Assembly: GCF_937898475.1 (NCBI RefSeq)
Contig: NZ_CALEJS010000041.1
Span: 62,001 to 126,000, forward strand
DNA: 64,000 nt
Reading direction: 5' to 3'
From: an uncultured Chitinophaga sp.
GTDB taxonomy: Bacteria; Bacteroidota; Bacteroidia; Chitinophagales; Chitinophagaceae
Part shown: positions 44,389 through 52,454 of the stretch, piece by piece
Layout of the letters: each line of letters starts with the position of its first letter
Numbering within the stretch: position 1 is the first letter of the stretch
Program-made: the position numbers and the translations under genes
The notes under the pieces: model-generated
The model's input: only the letters and a program-made list of their open reading frames with translations
The model's database searches: none
What the model was told of the DNA's origin: nothing

Positions 44389-44637
44389 AAGCTATGCAGT
44401 GCCGGAATGTGAAATTAAATATATACGTCCCCGTGAGCCTTTCTACAGTACATGATGCGCCTGCGGCTGAGTTTCACTGCCTTTTGTTATATTCTGATCA
44501 GGGCAAAGATGTTTGGAACAGGTGTTTACGTTAGTATCCACTGTTTCATAACATGGAGCTTATGCTGTAGTTAAATTTAAGTATTAAACAGTTCACGGCA
44601 GTGATGTTGAATTCGCATTTACTGATCAGAATTTAAC

Positions 44638-44669
44638 AAAAAAGCCCATGGCCGCAGGGGGCCATGGGC
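44638..44669 (-). terminator. Terminator downstream of the terpene synthase
   Basis: A 10-bp stem GCCCATGGCC / GGCCATGGGC (44644-44653, 44660-44669) followed on the minus strand by six T, 26 nt after the terpene synthase stop. Confidence 0.8.
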
Positions 44670-44694
44670 ATCATTGGACATGCTGCAGTAATCT

Positions 44695-45666
44695 TTAAAT
44701 AACGGGCACGGGTGCGCCTTCTACTTTATAACGGCCGGTATCTTCCACGCTCCAGTCGTAATTACCGGTGATCCATGAGCGGAGCACGGCTACATAGCGG
44801 GACAGTTCGCGATCGGTGATCTCATCAAAAGAAGGCAGCAGCTTTTCAAGTGCGGCAAACAGCCTTACTTCATCATCATGCATACGCACGGTTTCATCTA
44901 TGGCAGCCTGCATAGAGAGACTGCGTTCTTTCATCAGCGCCAGTACGAGGTTGTGCACATCGCCCTGCTCTGCTTCTTTCCTGCAGGACATGATATCGTT
45001 TGTCCAGCAAACGATATTGTTACAGGCCAGTGCCAGGCGTTGAACCATGGCATGTTGCAGTACCTGGTCAGGCAGATCGATCTTTTCACTGATAGACACA
45101 AACTCGAGGTCTACAAACAATGCGCCGGTGTAGGGCCGCATGATTACATAGTCTGCCACTGAGGGGGCGCGGCCGGCAGCCCTGTTACCTGCTTCCCAGA
45201 GGCATGCCTTGAAATATTCCTCCATACTGCGAATAAAACGCTGGCGCCAGGCAAAGCGGCTCATCGGCAGCAACCGCTGCCAGATATCTGCCAGGGCTAA
45301 TGCAAAAGCGCCGCCTTTTTCAGGCATGGCTATTTCACGGGTAAGTATCTCCGTAAAATAAGCAGTTACCTCATGAAGGCTGGCGGCTTCGCGGCCCATC
45401 TGCGCTTCATCGCAAAGGTCGTCGTGGAGAAATAACCAGGAATTGAAGTTACAGAGAATGCAAAGTTCTTCAAAGCCGGCATTGGGAAATGTTCTGGATA
45501 CCAGCCAGGCGAATTTTGATCGTTTGAAACGGGCAAGCGCCTCTTCTGTTTTCAGCAACCCGAAGGTTTGGGCCCAGAGGATGTTCTGTTCGTTGGCATT
45601 GGCGGCAAAACGGTTTACAAGCGAGGGAAACGGATATTGCATCCGTGGCATTTGGATAGTCTGCAT
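44695..45666 (-). CDS. Class I terpene synthase
   Basis: A 323-residue terpene cyclase. The first metal-binding motif is HDDLCDE (Asp82, Asp83, Asp86, Glu87), and the NSE triad is NDIMSCRKE (Asn223, Ser227, Glu231). A C-terminal GRY pair is also present. These residues bind three Mg ions and ionise an allylic diphosphate, so the enzyme should cyclise farnesyl- or geranylgeranyl-diphosphate. There is no P450, methyltransferase or prenyltransferase neighbour, so the product is unknown. idi, which feeds precursors, is about 23 kb away. Confidence 0.88.
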   Translation of the reverse strand: MQTIQMPRMQYPFPSLVNRFAANANEQNILWAQTFGLLKTEEALARFKRSKFAWLVSRTFPNAGFEELCILCNFNSWLFLHDDLCDEAQMGREAASLHEVTAYFTEILTREIAMPEKGGAFALALADIWQRLLPMSRFAWRQRFIRSMEEYFKACLWEAGNRAAGRAPSVADYVIMRPYTGALFVDLEFVSISEKIDLPDQVLQHAMVQRLALACNNIVCWTNDIMSCRKEAEQGDVHNLVLALMKERSLSMQAAIDETVRMHDDEVRLFAALEKLLPSFDEITDRELSRYVAVLRSWITGNYDWSVEDTGRYKVEGAPVPVI

Positions 45667-46192
45667 AATAATAAGGGATTTAATGGTTATAAATGGGCCT
45701 TTAGCTGTACGCTATCAGCGGTTGTCTGTTGGCAATAGGCATCTGGCAATAGGGCAATTAACGGCCAGCAGCCAGCGGGCGGCCTGTTTGCGGACAAGCA
45801 AACGAGTCACTGCATAGCCGTTATAAGTGGAGTGAACGGATATCTGAAGTATAGGAAATGCTGTCACAAGTGATCACCGCCGGCATTATGAGAATAAGGC
45901 GCCGGCCTTTGTTGGCATATGTGTTTTAATGGCAAAAACAGTGATCAATCATCTCCATATATGGCGGGCTTAGATTTCCACCGGAATAAATAGCAGCCGG
46001 ACATGGGGGAGCATGAATAGGGTTCATATGAGCATCATTTTACGCGTTGTGTCTTTTGTTGCTGTGTCTATTGTTGCTGTGTCTTTTTCCTATCATATTA
46101 TTACGGAGGAAAGCTCAATAGGGTTATTGGCCATTTGCTAATTTGGATGACTTCCCCCCCTCATATGCATTATAAATTTACAAAACTTTTAG
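45667..46192. other. Long intergenic region with a short 15-bp direct repeat
   Basis: A spacer of more than 500 bp between the divergent terpene synthase and fRMsr genes. At 46056-46084 the word TTGTTGCTGTGTCT occurs twice, 15 bp apart. I see no gene or RNA structure that I could name. Confidence 0.4.
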
Positions 46193-46220
46193 TTGAATTT
46201 AGTTGAGCAGCCTACATTTG
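46193..46220 (+). promoter_or_regulatory. Candidate promoter TTG-17-TACATTTG for the fRMsr gene
   Basis: TTG at 46193-46195, 17 nt, then TACATTTG at 46213-46220, an exact -7 match. The start codon ATG is at 46225, only 4 nt after the box, so the transcript would begin at or very near the start codon. Confidence 0.5.
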
Positions 46221-46224
46221 CATT

Positions 46225-46698
46225 ATGGCAGAAGATCTGAATATCGTTAGCGGAAGCAAGACTGAAAAGTACCAGTCGCTCGTTCCGCAAATCAAAGCAC
46301 TCCTGGAAGGAGAACCCGATGTTATCGCCAACCTGGCTAATGTTGCCGCGGCATTAAAAGAACAATTCGGATGGTTGTGGACAGGTTTTTACCTGGTAAA
46401 GGGGGAGGAACTGGTGCTGGGACCTTTCCAGGGACCCATAGCCTGTACCCGGATAAAGTATGGACGCGGCGTATGCGGTACCAGCTGGGAACAGGCCCGC
46501 ACACTGATAGTGCCGGATGTAGAAAAGTTCCCGGGGCATATTGCCTGCAGCAGCCTTTCAAAATCAGAGATCGTAGTACCGCTGATAAGGAACGGTGTGG
46601 TAGCCGGTGTACTGGATGTGGACAGCGAGCAGCTGGATCACTTTGATGAAACAGATGCCCGGTTTTTGGAGGAGATCACGGGCTTATTGGTGCTGTAG
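46225..46698 (+). CDS. Free methionine-R-sulfoxide reductase (GAF domain)
   Basis: A 157-residue GAF-domain enzyme of the fRMsr (YebR) type, which reduces free methionine-(R)-sulfoxide. The three catalytic/resolving cysteines are present: Cys74 (PIACTRI), Cys84 (GVCGTSW) and Cys108 (HIACSSL); their spacing of 10 and 24 matches the family. Also present is WTGFYLV and VAGVLDVDSEQLDHFD. There is no upstream alternative start in frame with a leader. Confidence 0.9.
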   Translation: MAEDLNIVSGSKTEKYQSLVPQIKALLEGEPDVIANLANVAAALKEQFGWLWTGFYLVKGEELVLGPFQGPIACTRIKYGRGVCGTSWEQARTLIVPDVEKFPGHIACSSLSKSEIVVPLIRNGVVAGVLDVDSEQLDHFDETDARFLEEITGLLVL

Positions 46699-46699
46699 A

Positions 46700-46828
46700 G
46701 CAAATTCCAACATCCAAAATCCAAATTCCAGATTTCAAAAGCCAAATTCCAAAGTGCGGAGATTTCTTTTGTATCATTTGGACGTAGCTGAATTTTGGAA
46801 TTTGGGATCTGGAATTTGGGATTGGGGA
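46700..46828. repeat. CCAAATTCC repeat arms forming an inverted repeat
   Basis: Left arm (46700-46757) carries several CCAAATTCC/CCAAAATCC words; right arm (46790-46828) carries GGAATTTGG words. CCAAATTCCAGAT (46721-46733) is the exact complement of 46807-46819. The block separates the fRMsr stop from a broken T9SS cargo gene and may act as a bidirectional terminator. Confidence 0.5.
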
Positions 46829-46837
46829 GGGCGCAGC

Positions 46838-47119
46838 GCTTCCATTAAAAATGCCATTCCACCCGTTACCGGGATCATTGGCGCGAAATACCAGCGATCC
46901 CCAGCGGTTGTAAATACGAAGCTGGTAGTTGTGGACATCGTCATACATTTTGGGGCGAAAAACATCATTGCTCTCATCACCGTTAGGGCTGAACGCATTG
47001 GGCATTATGACAAAACAACGCGGATAGGTAAATGCCGGGCAGCAGGATGATGTGCAGTTGTGGAATTTTCGTTCTGGATATACCTCCCCGTCCCATAGGA
47101 AATGATTTGCATCACAGGA
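46838..47119 (-). pseudogene. Remnant of a type IX secretion (type B sorting domain) protein
   Basis: The minus strand encodes a gliding-motility-associated C-terminal domain start: PNAFSPNGDESNDVFRP, then QLRIYNRWGSLVF and GNGWNGIFNG. This is the CHU_C/T9SS type B signal found at the end of large surface proteins. The frame is closed by a TGA at 47120-47122 and has no proper start; the 38 codons before MPNAF are in frame but unrecognised. After FNGS the homology stops and the CCAAATTCC repeat begins, so the final strands of the sorting domain are missing. The rest of the cargo gene is gone. Confidence 0.65.
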
Positions 47120-47279
47120 TCAGGGATATTGACTGAGCATTCAGATGGCAATCAATGACTAGAATAGGACACTAATATAAATATATACATAATCGTAATC
47201 TAATCAATAACTTTTTTGATAAAATCCCGGAAAAAGGAATAAAATTTGTAACAGTTCTGGCCTTTAAACAGATTGCCTA

Positions 47280-48029
47280 ATGTTCTTATTCAAGCGGAAA
47301 TCCAGGGAAGCACTACATAAGGGTCTTTTGTCCTTCGTGGGCACTGATATTCATTCTCATTTAATACCGGCAGTAGATGACGGCGTACAGGATATAGACA
47401 CCTCGCTGACTTTTATTGAGCAACTGCATGAAATGGGCATAGAGAAGATCGTTACCACCCCACACATCATTCTGGATCGATATCCCAATTCAGTAAACAC
47501 GCTTACCGGTCCCTACCTGAAAGTACAGGCCGCCCTGCAGGAAAGAGGCATTGACATTCCTTTTTCTTTTGCAGCGGAGTACTATATGGATGAGCAGTTT
47601 GAAGAACTGATCCCCTCTTCACCACTGCTGACGCTGGACGGCAAGCTGGTACTGGTGGAAATGTCTTTCATGCAAGCGCCGCCCCAGCTGCACCAGTGGC
47701 TGTTCAACCTGATTGCACAGGGCTATCAGCCGGTACTGGCGCACCCGGAGCGTTACTCACATTACCATAACAATTACCATCAATACAGCCAGCTGAAAGA
47801 CTGGGGATGCCTGCTGCAGATGAACCTGTTATCTGTAACCGGCTATTACGGAAGGCATATCCAGAAGGTAGCAGAAAAACTGATGGCAGACCGGCTGATA
47901 GACCTGGTAGGTACCGACCTCCATCATCACCGGCATATGGCTACCATGCAAGGCATTGCAAAGGATAAGAAACTTGTGAAGACCCTTGAACAGTATGGTT
48001 TCCGTAACAGGGAACTGATACCAGTATAA
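47280..48029 (+). CDS. CpsB/YwqE-type tyrosine phosphatase (PHP domain)
   Basis: A 249-residue PHP-superfamily metalloenzyme of the CpsB/CapC kind, which dephosphorylates the tyrosine kinase (Wzc-like) that controls polysaccharide export. Metal-binding motifs: TDIHSHLIPAVDDG, TTPHI, AEYY, LAHPERY and VGTDLHHHRH. Length is typical. It lies beside, though on the opposite strand to, a large exopolysaccharide cluster, in keeping with that role; no Wzc-type kinase is in the window. Confidence 0.87.
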   Translation: MFLFKRKSREALHKGLLSFVGTDIHSHLIPAVDDGVQDIDTSLTFIEQLHEMGIEKIVTTPHIILDRYPNSVNTLTGPYLKVQAALQERGIDIPFSFAAEYYMDEQFEELIPSSPLLTLDGKLVLVEMSFMQAPPQLHQWLFNLIAQGYQPVLAHPERYSHYHNNYHQYSQLKDWGCLLQMNLLSVTGYYGRHIQKVAEKLMADRLIDLVGTDLHHHRHMATMQGIAKDKKLVKTLEQYGFRNRELIPV

Positions 48030-48036
48030 GCCTCTT

Positions 48037-48930
48037 TTAGCGGATATTGTGCTTTTGCAGGAACTCATCGATCAGCGATGCGATCAATGCCCCATCTTCT
48101 TCCAGAGCAAAGTGACCAGTATCCAGCAGGTGCAGTTCTGCATGCTGCAGATCTTCCTGGTAAGCATAAGCGCCGCTGGCAGGAAAGATCTCATCGTTCT
48201 TACCCCAGGTGATGAGTGCGGGCGGCTGATACTTGCGGAAATAAGCCTGCCACGCAGGATACAAAGGAGGATTGGTGCCGTAGGAATAAAAGAGCGCCAG
48301 CTGAATATCGTGGTTACCCGGGCGATCCAGGCCTGCCTGATCAATGATCCAGTTGTCCGGACTGATAACCTCCACATCCCTCACACCGGTAACATACTGC
48401 CAGCGGGTGGCTTCCGCGGTAAGCATTCCTTTCATGGCGCTGATGTTGGCAGGATCTTCGGGAGCTGCCCAGTAAGCCTTTATCTGGTCCCAGAAGGGAG
48501 ATAAGCCCTGCAGGTAAGCGTTCCCATTCTGGATCAGCAGCGCCTCTACCCTTTCAGGATGTTTTACAGCGATACGATACCCAACCGGTGCGCCATAATC
48601 CATCACATACAGACTATACTTCTTCAGGCCCTTTGCCGCTATGAACTGATCCATCAATGCGGCAAGATTGTCAAAACTGTACTCAAATTCATTCACTAGC
48701 GGCATGGAGCTGTTACCAAAACCCGGGTAATCCGGCGCCAGCAGATGATACTTATCTCCCAGGGCGGCCATCAGGTTCCTGAACATGTGAGAAGAAGTGG
48801 GGAAGCCATGCAATAAAAGAAGTGTTGGCCTGGCAGGGTCTCCTGCTTCCCTGTAAAAAATATCCAGCCCGTCTATGCGGATGCTGCAATGCTTTACCTG
48901 TGCTGTTGCTGATTGAACGGCTGTTTCCAT
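48037..48930 (-). CDS. Alpha/beta hydrolase, haloalkane dehalogenase-like
   Basis: A 297-residue alpha/beta hydrolase. The oxyanion motif HGFP is at 41-44. The nucleophile is Asp111 (VMDYGAPVGYR), an Asp where esterases have Ser, as in haloalkane dehalogenases and epoxide hydrolases. The acid lies in WGKNDEIFP and the His in DTGHFALEE. A halide or an epoxide are both possible substrates. Two similar palindromic sites lie in its upstream region, so it is probably tightly regulated. Confidence 0.8.
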   Translation of the reverse strand: METAVQSATAQVKHCSIRIDGLDIFYREAGDPARPTLLLLHGFPTSSHMFRNLMAALGDKYHLLAPDYPGFGNSSMPLVNEFEYSFDNLAALMDQFIAAKGLKKYSLYVMDYGAPVGYRIAVKHPERVEALLIQNGNAYLQGLSPFWDQIKAYWAAPEDPANISAMKGMLTAEATRWQYVTGVRDVEVISPDNWIIDQAGLDRPGNHDIQLALFYSYGTNPPLYPAWQAYFRKYQPPALITWGKNDEIFPASGAYAYQEDLQHAELHLLDTGHFALEEDGALIASLIDEFLQKHNIR

Positions 48931-48943
48931 ATCATTTCATTTA

Positions 48944-49029
48944 ATGTACTAAATAGTACAAAATAGATTAAAAAAAATAGTTTTCTCCCACAAATGTATA
49001 TTATGTACTTAATAGTACAAAATAAATTA
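48944..49029. promoter_or_regulatory. Pair of 16-bp operator-like palindromes upstream of the hydrolase gene
   Basis: TGTACTAAATAGTACA (48945-48960) and TGTACTTAATAGTACA (49004-49019) have 6-bp perfect arms and sit 59 bp apart. Each is followed by AAATARATT, so the two 27-bp units are almost identical. The layout fits binding of a dimeric repressor such as an HxlR, MarR or TetR protein. No regulator gene is adjacent. Confidence 0.6.
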
Positions 49030-49052
49030 TGAGGAATTATTTAAGCATCTGC

Positions 49053-50690
49053 TTAGTGCTGCTGATGCACATACTGTCCGTTAATCTTATATACCGCTAC
49101 CGCCTGCGAGAGATATACCAGCTGGAAACTGGCAGGAATGCGGTTGCTGTTCTTATGCAGCAGGAAGGAGAATTGTGGCAGACAGGTAGCTGCCCAGCGG
49201 TCATAGATAAGATAATCTACTTTCAGATCGTTCACGTTAAGGGTAGAGGGAAAGCGGGGGGCATGGTCTCTCACTTTAAAACTCATGCCCTGGTAGGTAA
49301 TAAGCCCGTTCAGATCGCCTTCATAGTAAGGCGGCAGCATCACATACCTGGAGCGTAAATAGTATGCCCTGGCAGGATGAAGGGTCATCACCACTTTATG
49401 TTCCAGGTTTCCTTCCTGTGCTTTAATGGCCGCTGCAATCTGCCCGTTCTCTTCTATACCGGCTGCATCTGTCATGTAATTGTTCAGCGACCAGTTAGTG
49501 TAACATACATCCACTACTACCACCAGTACTATCACTGACAGCATAACAGGCCGGTAGTTCTTCCTGAAAAATCCCGTGGCCGGGCGCAGGCGGTATATGG
49601 CGTAAACGCCGTATATCATTACCAATACGATCCAGCTCAGGAAAACTTCTCCAAAAACAAATGCCTGCGATACCAGCAGGATGTAAACTGCCAACGCTAC
49701 TAACACCGGGAGGAACAGGCGATCACGCCACAGGAGTACTCCCCTGCTCCGGTACCCCCTGTACATGAGCAGGAACAGGGAAGCGATGCAAATGATGCCC
49801 GTTAGCTGGCTCTTTGCCACAATGTATAGGATACTTTTGACAACATTCCTGGAAAAGTTAAGCAGGTAATCTCCCGGCCGCTGTGCTATAATATCTCCTA
49901 TTGACTGCACATGATCTATGCCTGACCAATACCACCACCATCTGCTGCCGGCGCCTGAATATACACCGGCGCCTACATTCATATATTGCCAGGTTGAGAG
50001 CGGTGATCCGTTATCGAGATAGTTAACGGCCCACCAGGGGCTTGACACCAGTATAAAACCTGCGAGGATGACCAATGCGTATCTGAACGCCAGCCGTGAC
50101 GGATAAAAGCAGAAAACCGTGCATGCAAAAGCAGGAACAAGTGAATAGCTGGTATAACGGGAAAGCCCTGCCAGTCCGCATACCAGGCCTGTAATGAAGA
50201 ATCGTGCCGTACTGTCTTTTTCCAGGCTCTGTAACAATAAAAAGATGGCCAGTACATAGAACAGGGTATCCAGCATATGGTTCTCGGCCTTGATGCTTAA
50301 GAGCACAAACATAAAATTGGTAGCAATGAGGAGCTGTGCAAGGCAGGCAACCACATGGTTCTGCGAAAGTTTGTATACAAACCTGTGCGCTATCCAGAGC
50401 AAGAAGGAAGCAGACAGCACGGAGATCATCCTCGCAGCGGTTGCACCATCCAGCCATCTGCCCAATATGCCGCTCAGTAAGGGGAAGAGCGGTGGCCAGA
50501 AATGAGAACCCCATCCGCGATAACCGTTGCCGCGAAAAATATCTTCACCGGCAAAGTAATGCATAGCGCCATCGAATTCGACAAAGCCATAGTGCTTATC
50601 TGCAACGATCGTCATACATATTCCATAGAGAACAGGAATCAGCAACCCATTGTACAATATCTTTTTCACAATGAAGGAATATTTTACCAT
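49053..50690 (-). CDS. GT39-like polytopic membrane glycosyltransferase
   Basis: A 545-residue membrane protein with about 11-12 hydrophobic helices. The first loop carries FVEFDGAMHYFAGEDIF and GSHFWPPLFPLLSGI, which recall the Asp-containing first periplasmic loop of ArnT/PMT-type (GT39/GT83) transferases that use polyprenyl-phosphate sugars. The C-terminal part is a soluble periplasmic domain of about 150 residues. ATG 50690 overlaps the stop of the aminotransferase gene by 7 nt, which supports this start over an in-frame start 23 codons earlier. Last gene of the exopolysaccharide operon. Confidence 0.72.
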   Translation of the reverse strand: MVKYSFIVKKILYNGLLIPVLYGICMTIVADKHYGFVEFDGAMHYFAGEDIFRGNGYRGWGSHFWPPLFPLLSGILGRWLDGATAARMISVLSASFLLWIAHRFVYKLSQNHVVACLAQLLIATNFMFVLLSIKAENHMLDTLFYVLAIFLLLQSLEKDSTARFFITGLVCGLAGLSRYTSYSLVPAFACTVFCFYPSRLAFRYALVILAGFILVSSPWWAVNYLDNGSPLSTWQYMNVGAGVYSGAGSRWWWYWSGIDHVQSIGDIIAQRPGDYLLNFSRNVVKSILYIVAKSQLTGIICIASLFLLMYRGYRSRGVLLWRDRLFLPVLVALAVYILLVSQAFVFGEVFLSWIVLVMIYGVYAIYRLRPATGFFRKNYRPVMLSVIVLVVVVDVCYTNWSLNNYMTDAAGIEENGQIAAAIKAQEGNLEHKVVMTLHPARAYYLRSRYVMLPPYYEGDLNGLITYQGMSFKVRDHAPRFPSTLNVNDLKVDYLIYDRWAATCLPQFSFLLHKNSNRIPASFQLVYLSQAVAVYKINGQYVHQQH

Positions 50691-51817
50691 AAGGCTTTGA
50701 CAAGACCTGCTATATAATCCAGTTGTTCGGGCTGCAGGCTGGAACCACTTGGCAGGCATAACCCCTGCTTAAAGAGGTTTTCCGAAACGTTATTGACATA
50801 GGCCGGGGCGCCTGCAAATACCGGTTGCAGGTGCATAGGCTTCCATAACGGGCGGGAATCGATATTTGCTTTTTCCAGGGCCATCCTGACAGTTTCGCGA
50901 TCAATACCACCGCTTGCTGCCGGATCTACCAGCACGGTGGTGAGCCAGCGGTTGCTGAAACAATCTTCCGGTTCTTTGGGAAACACCAGGCCCGGTAAGG
51001 CGGAGAGGTGTTTCAGATACCGCTGATAATTAGCGCGGCGCTGTGAGATACGGCAGTGCAGCACCTGCATCTGTCCGCGGCCAATACCTGCGCAAACATT
51101 GCTCATCCTGTAGTTGAAGCCAATATGTGTATGCTCATAGTGAGGCGCAGGATCACGGGCCTGGGAAGCCAGGAAACGCGCCTTCTCTATCAAATCTTCA
51201 TCATTCCCTATCAATGCCCCGCCGCCGCTGGTGGTAATGATCTTATTGCCGTTAAAGCTCAGGATACCGAAGCGGCCCAGTGTACCGCAGGCTTTTTCTT
51301 TGTATACGGAGCCGAGCGCTTCAGCGGCATCTTCTATTACAGGTATGTCGTATTCTGCGGCAATCTCCAGTATCTCATCCATCTTCGCCGGCATGCCGTA
51401 CAAATGTACCGGTATGATGGCCTTAGGTTTCCTGCCTTTTGAAAGCCGGTCTTTTATAGCGGCTTCCATCAGCAATGGATCCATGTTCCAGGTATCCGGC
51501 TCGCTGTCTACAAACACCGGCGTAGCGCCCTGGTAGATGATGGGATTGGCGGATGCGGAGAAGGTCATGCTCTGGCAGATGACCTCATCGCCCTGCTGCA
51601 CGCCTAAAAGTACCAGGGCCAGGTGCAGGGCTGCTGTACCGGATGATAACGCCGCTACATGCCCCGCAGCGGTAAAAGCGGCCAGGTCTTTTTCAAATCC
51701 GTCTACATTAGGGCCCAGCGGCGCAATCCAATTGGAGCTGAATGCCTCCTTTACATATTCAAACTCCTGTTCTCCCATGTGGGGCGGTGAGAGCCATATT
51801 CTTTGGTGCATAAACAT
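50684..51817 (-). CDS. DegT/DnrJ/EryC1-type PLP aminotransferase
   Basis: A 377-residue PLP enzyme that aminates a 4-keto nucleotide sugar (PglE/LegC-like). The active-site lysine is Lys192 in FNGNKIITTSGGGAL, and the phosphate-binding start is LSSGTAALHLAL. It sits between a PglD-type acetyltransferase and a GT39-like gene, forming with PglC a bacillosamine-type module. The UDP-sugar 4,6-dehydratase that would supply its substrate is not in the window and may be further upstream. Confidence 0.9.
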   Translation of the reverse strand: MFMHQRIWLSPPHMGEQEFEYVKEAFSSNWIAPLGPNVDGFEKDLAAFTAAGHVAALSSGTAALHLALVLLGVQQGDEVICQSMTFSASANPIIYQGATPVFVDSEPDTWNMDPLLMEAAIKDRLSKGRKPKAIIPVHLYGMPAKMDEILEIAAEYDIPVIEDAAEALGSVYKEKACGTLGRFGILSFNGNKIITTSGGGALIGNDEDLIEKARFLASQARDPAPHYEHTHIGFNYRMSNVCAGIGRGQMQVLHCRISQRRANYQRYLKHLSALPGLVFPKEPEDCFSNRWLTTVLVDPAASGGIDRETVRMALEKANIDSRPLWKPMHLQPVFAGAPAYVNNVSENLFKQGLCLPSGSSLQPEQLDYIAGLVKALW

Positions 51818-51827
51818 AAACAGTGAT

Positions 51828-52454
51828 TTAAGAAGCCAATGTTCCTTTGCTGTATTTGATAATCCTGCCGGGATTACCTACTATCACGGCATTATCGGGT
51901 ACGTCTGTAATCACCACCGTACCGGCGCCGATAGTGGCCCATTTGCCGATGATGATGCCCTGTATTACACAGGCGCCTATACCCAGGTGTGTGCCCTCTC
52001 CTACTTTTACATTGCCCGCCAGCGCCACGTTGGGAGAAACATGCACAAAATTGCCCAGCTCACAATCGTGGTCTACAGAGCAATTGGTGTTGAGGATCAC
52101 ATGTTCGCCCACCTTTACATCCGCATTGATACTTACACCTGCCATTACCACCGTGCCTTCTCCAATGGTACATCTTTTGGACACACTGGCGCCCGGATGT
52201 ACGGCGGTGGCAAAGGGCACATTGAGCTGGTTGACCACCTTGCAGCGCTGATGATTGTTGCCGATGGAGACGATCACCCGGGCGTTGCGGCTTAATTTAG
52301 CGCCGTCAAACCCGCCCAGGGCGGGATAATCCAGCAATCCTGTTACAGCAGGATCATCATCGAAGATGCCCTGGATATTGTCGCCGTTCTGTTCCAGTAT
52401 CTCGGCGATCACTTTTCCATGGCCGCTGGCTCCGTACAAATACACTTCATTCAT
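51828..52454 (-). CDS. PglD/NeuD-type sugar O- or N-acetyltransferase
   Basis: A 208-residue protein with an N-terminal Rossmann-like domain (YLYGASGHGKVIAEIL) and a C-terminal left-handed beta-helix of hexapeptide repeats ending IVGNPGRIIKYSK. PglD homologues acetylate the UDP-4-amino sugar made by the PglE aminotransferase, which is its downstream neighbour here. Start ATG 52454 overlaps the sugar transferase stop in an ATGA. Confidence 0.87.
   Translation of the reverse strand: MNEVYLYGASGHGKVIAEILEQNGDNIQGIFDDDPAVTGLLDYPALGGFDGAKLSRNARVIVSIGNNHQRCKVVNQLNVPFATAVHPGASVSKRCTIGEGTVVMAGVSINADVKVGEHVILNTNCSVDHDCELGNFVHVSPNVALAGNVKVGEGTHLGIGACVIQGIIIGKWATIGAGTVVITDVPDNAVIVGNPGRIIKYSKGTLAS

Noticed and set aside
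44492..44632. Inverted pair TTCTGATCAG / CTGATCAGAA
   Set aside because: Only 10 bp arms over 130 bp apart with no other support; likely chance.
49029..49358. Open frame next to the palindromic operators, possible divergent regulator
   Set aside because: It lies almost wholly inside the GT39-like gene on the other strand and has no DNA-binding motif; it starts beside the operators by chance.
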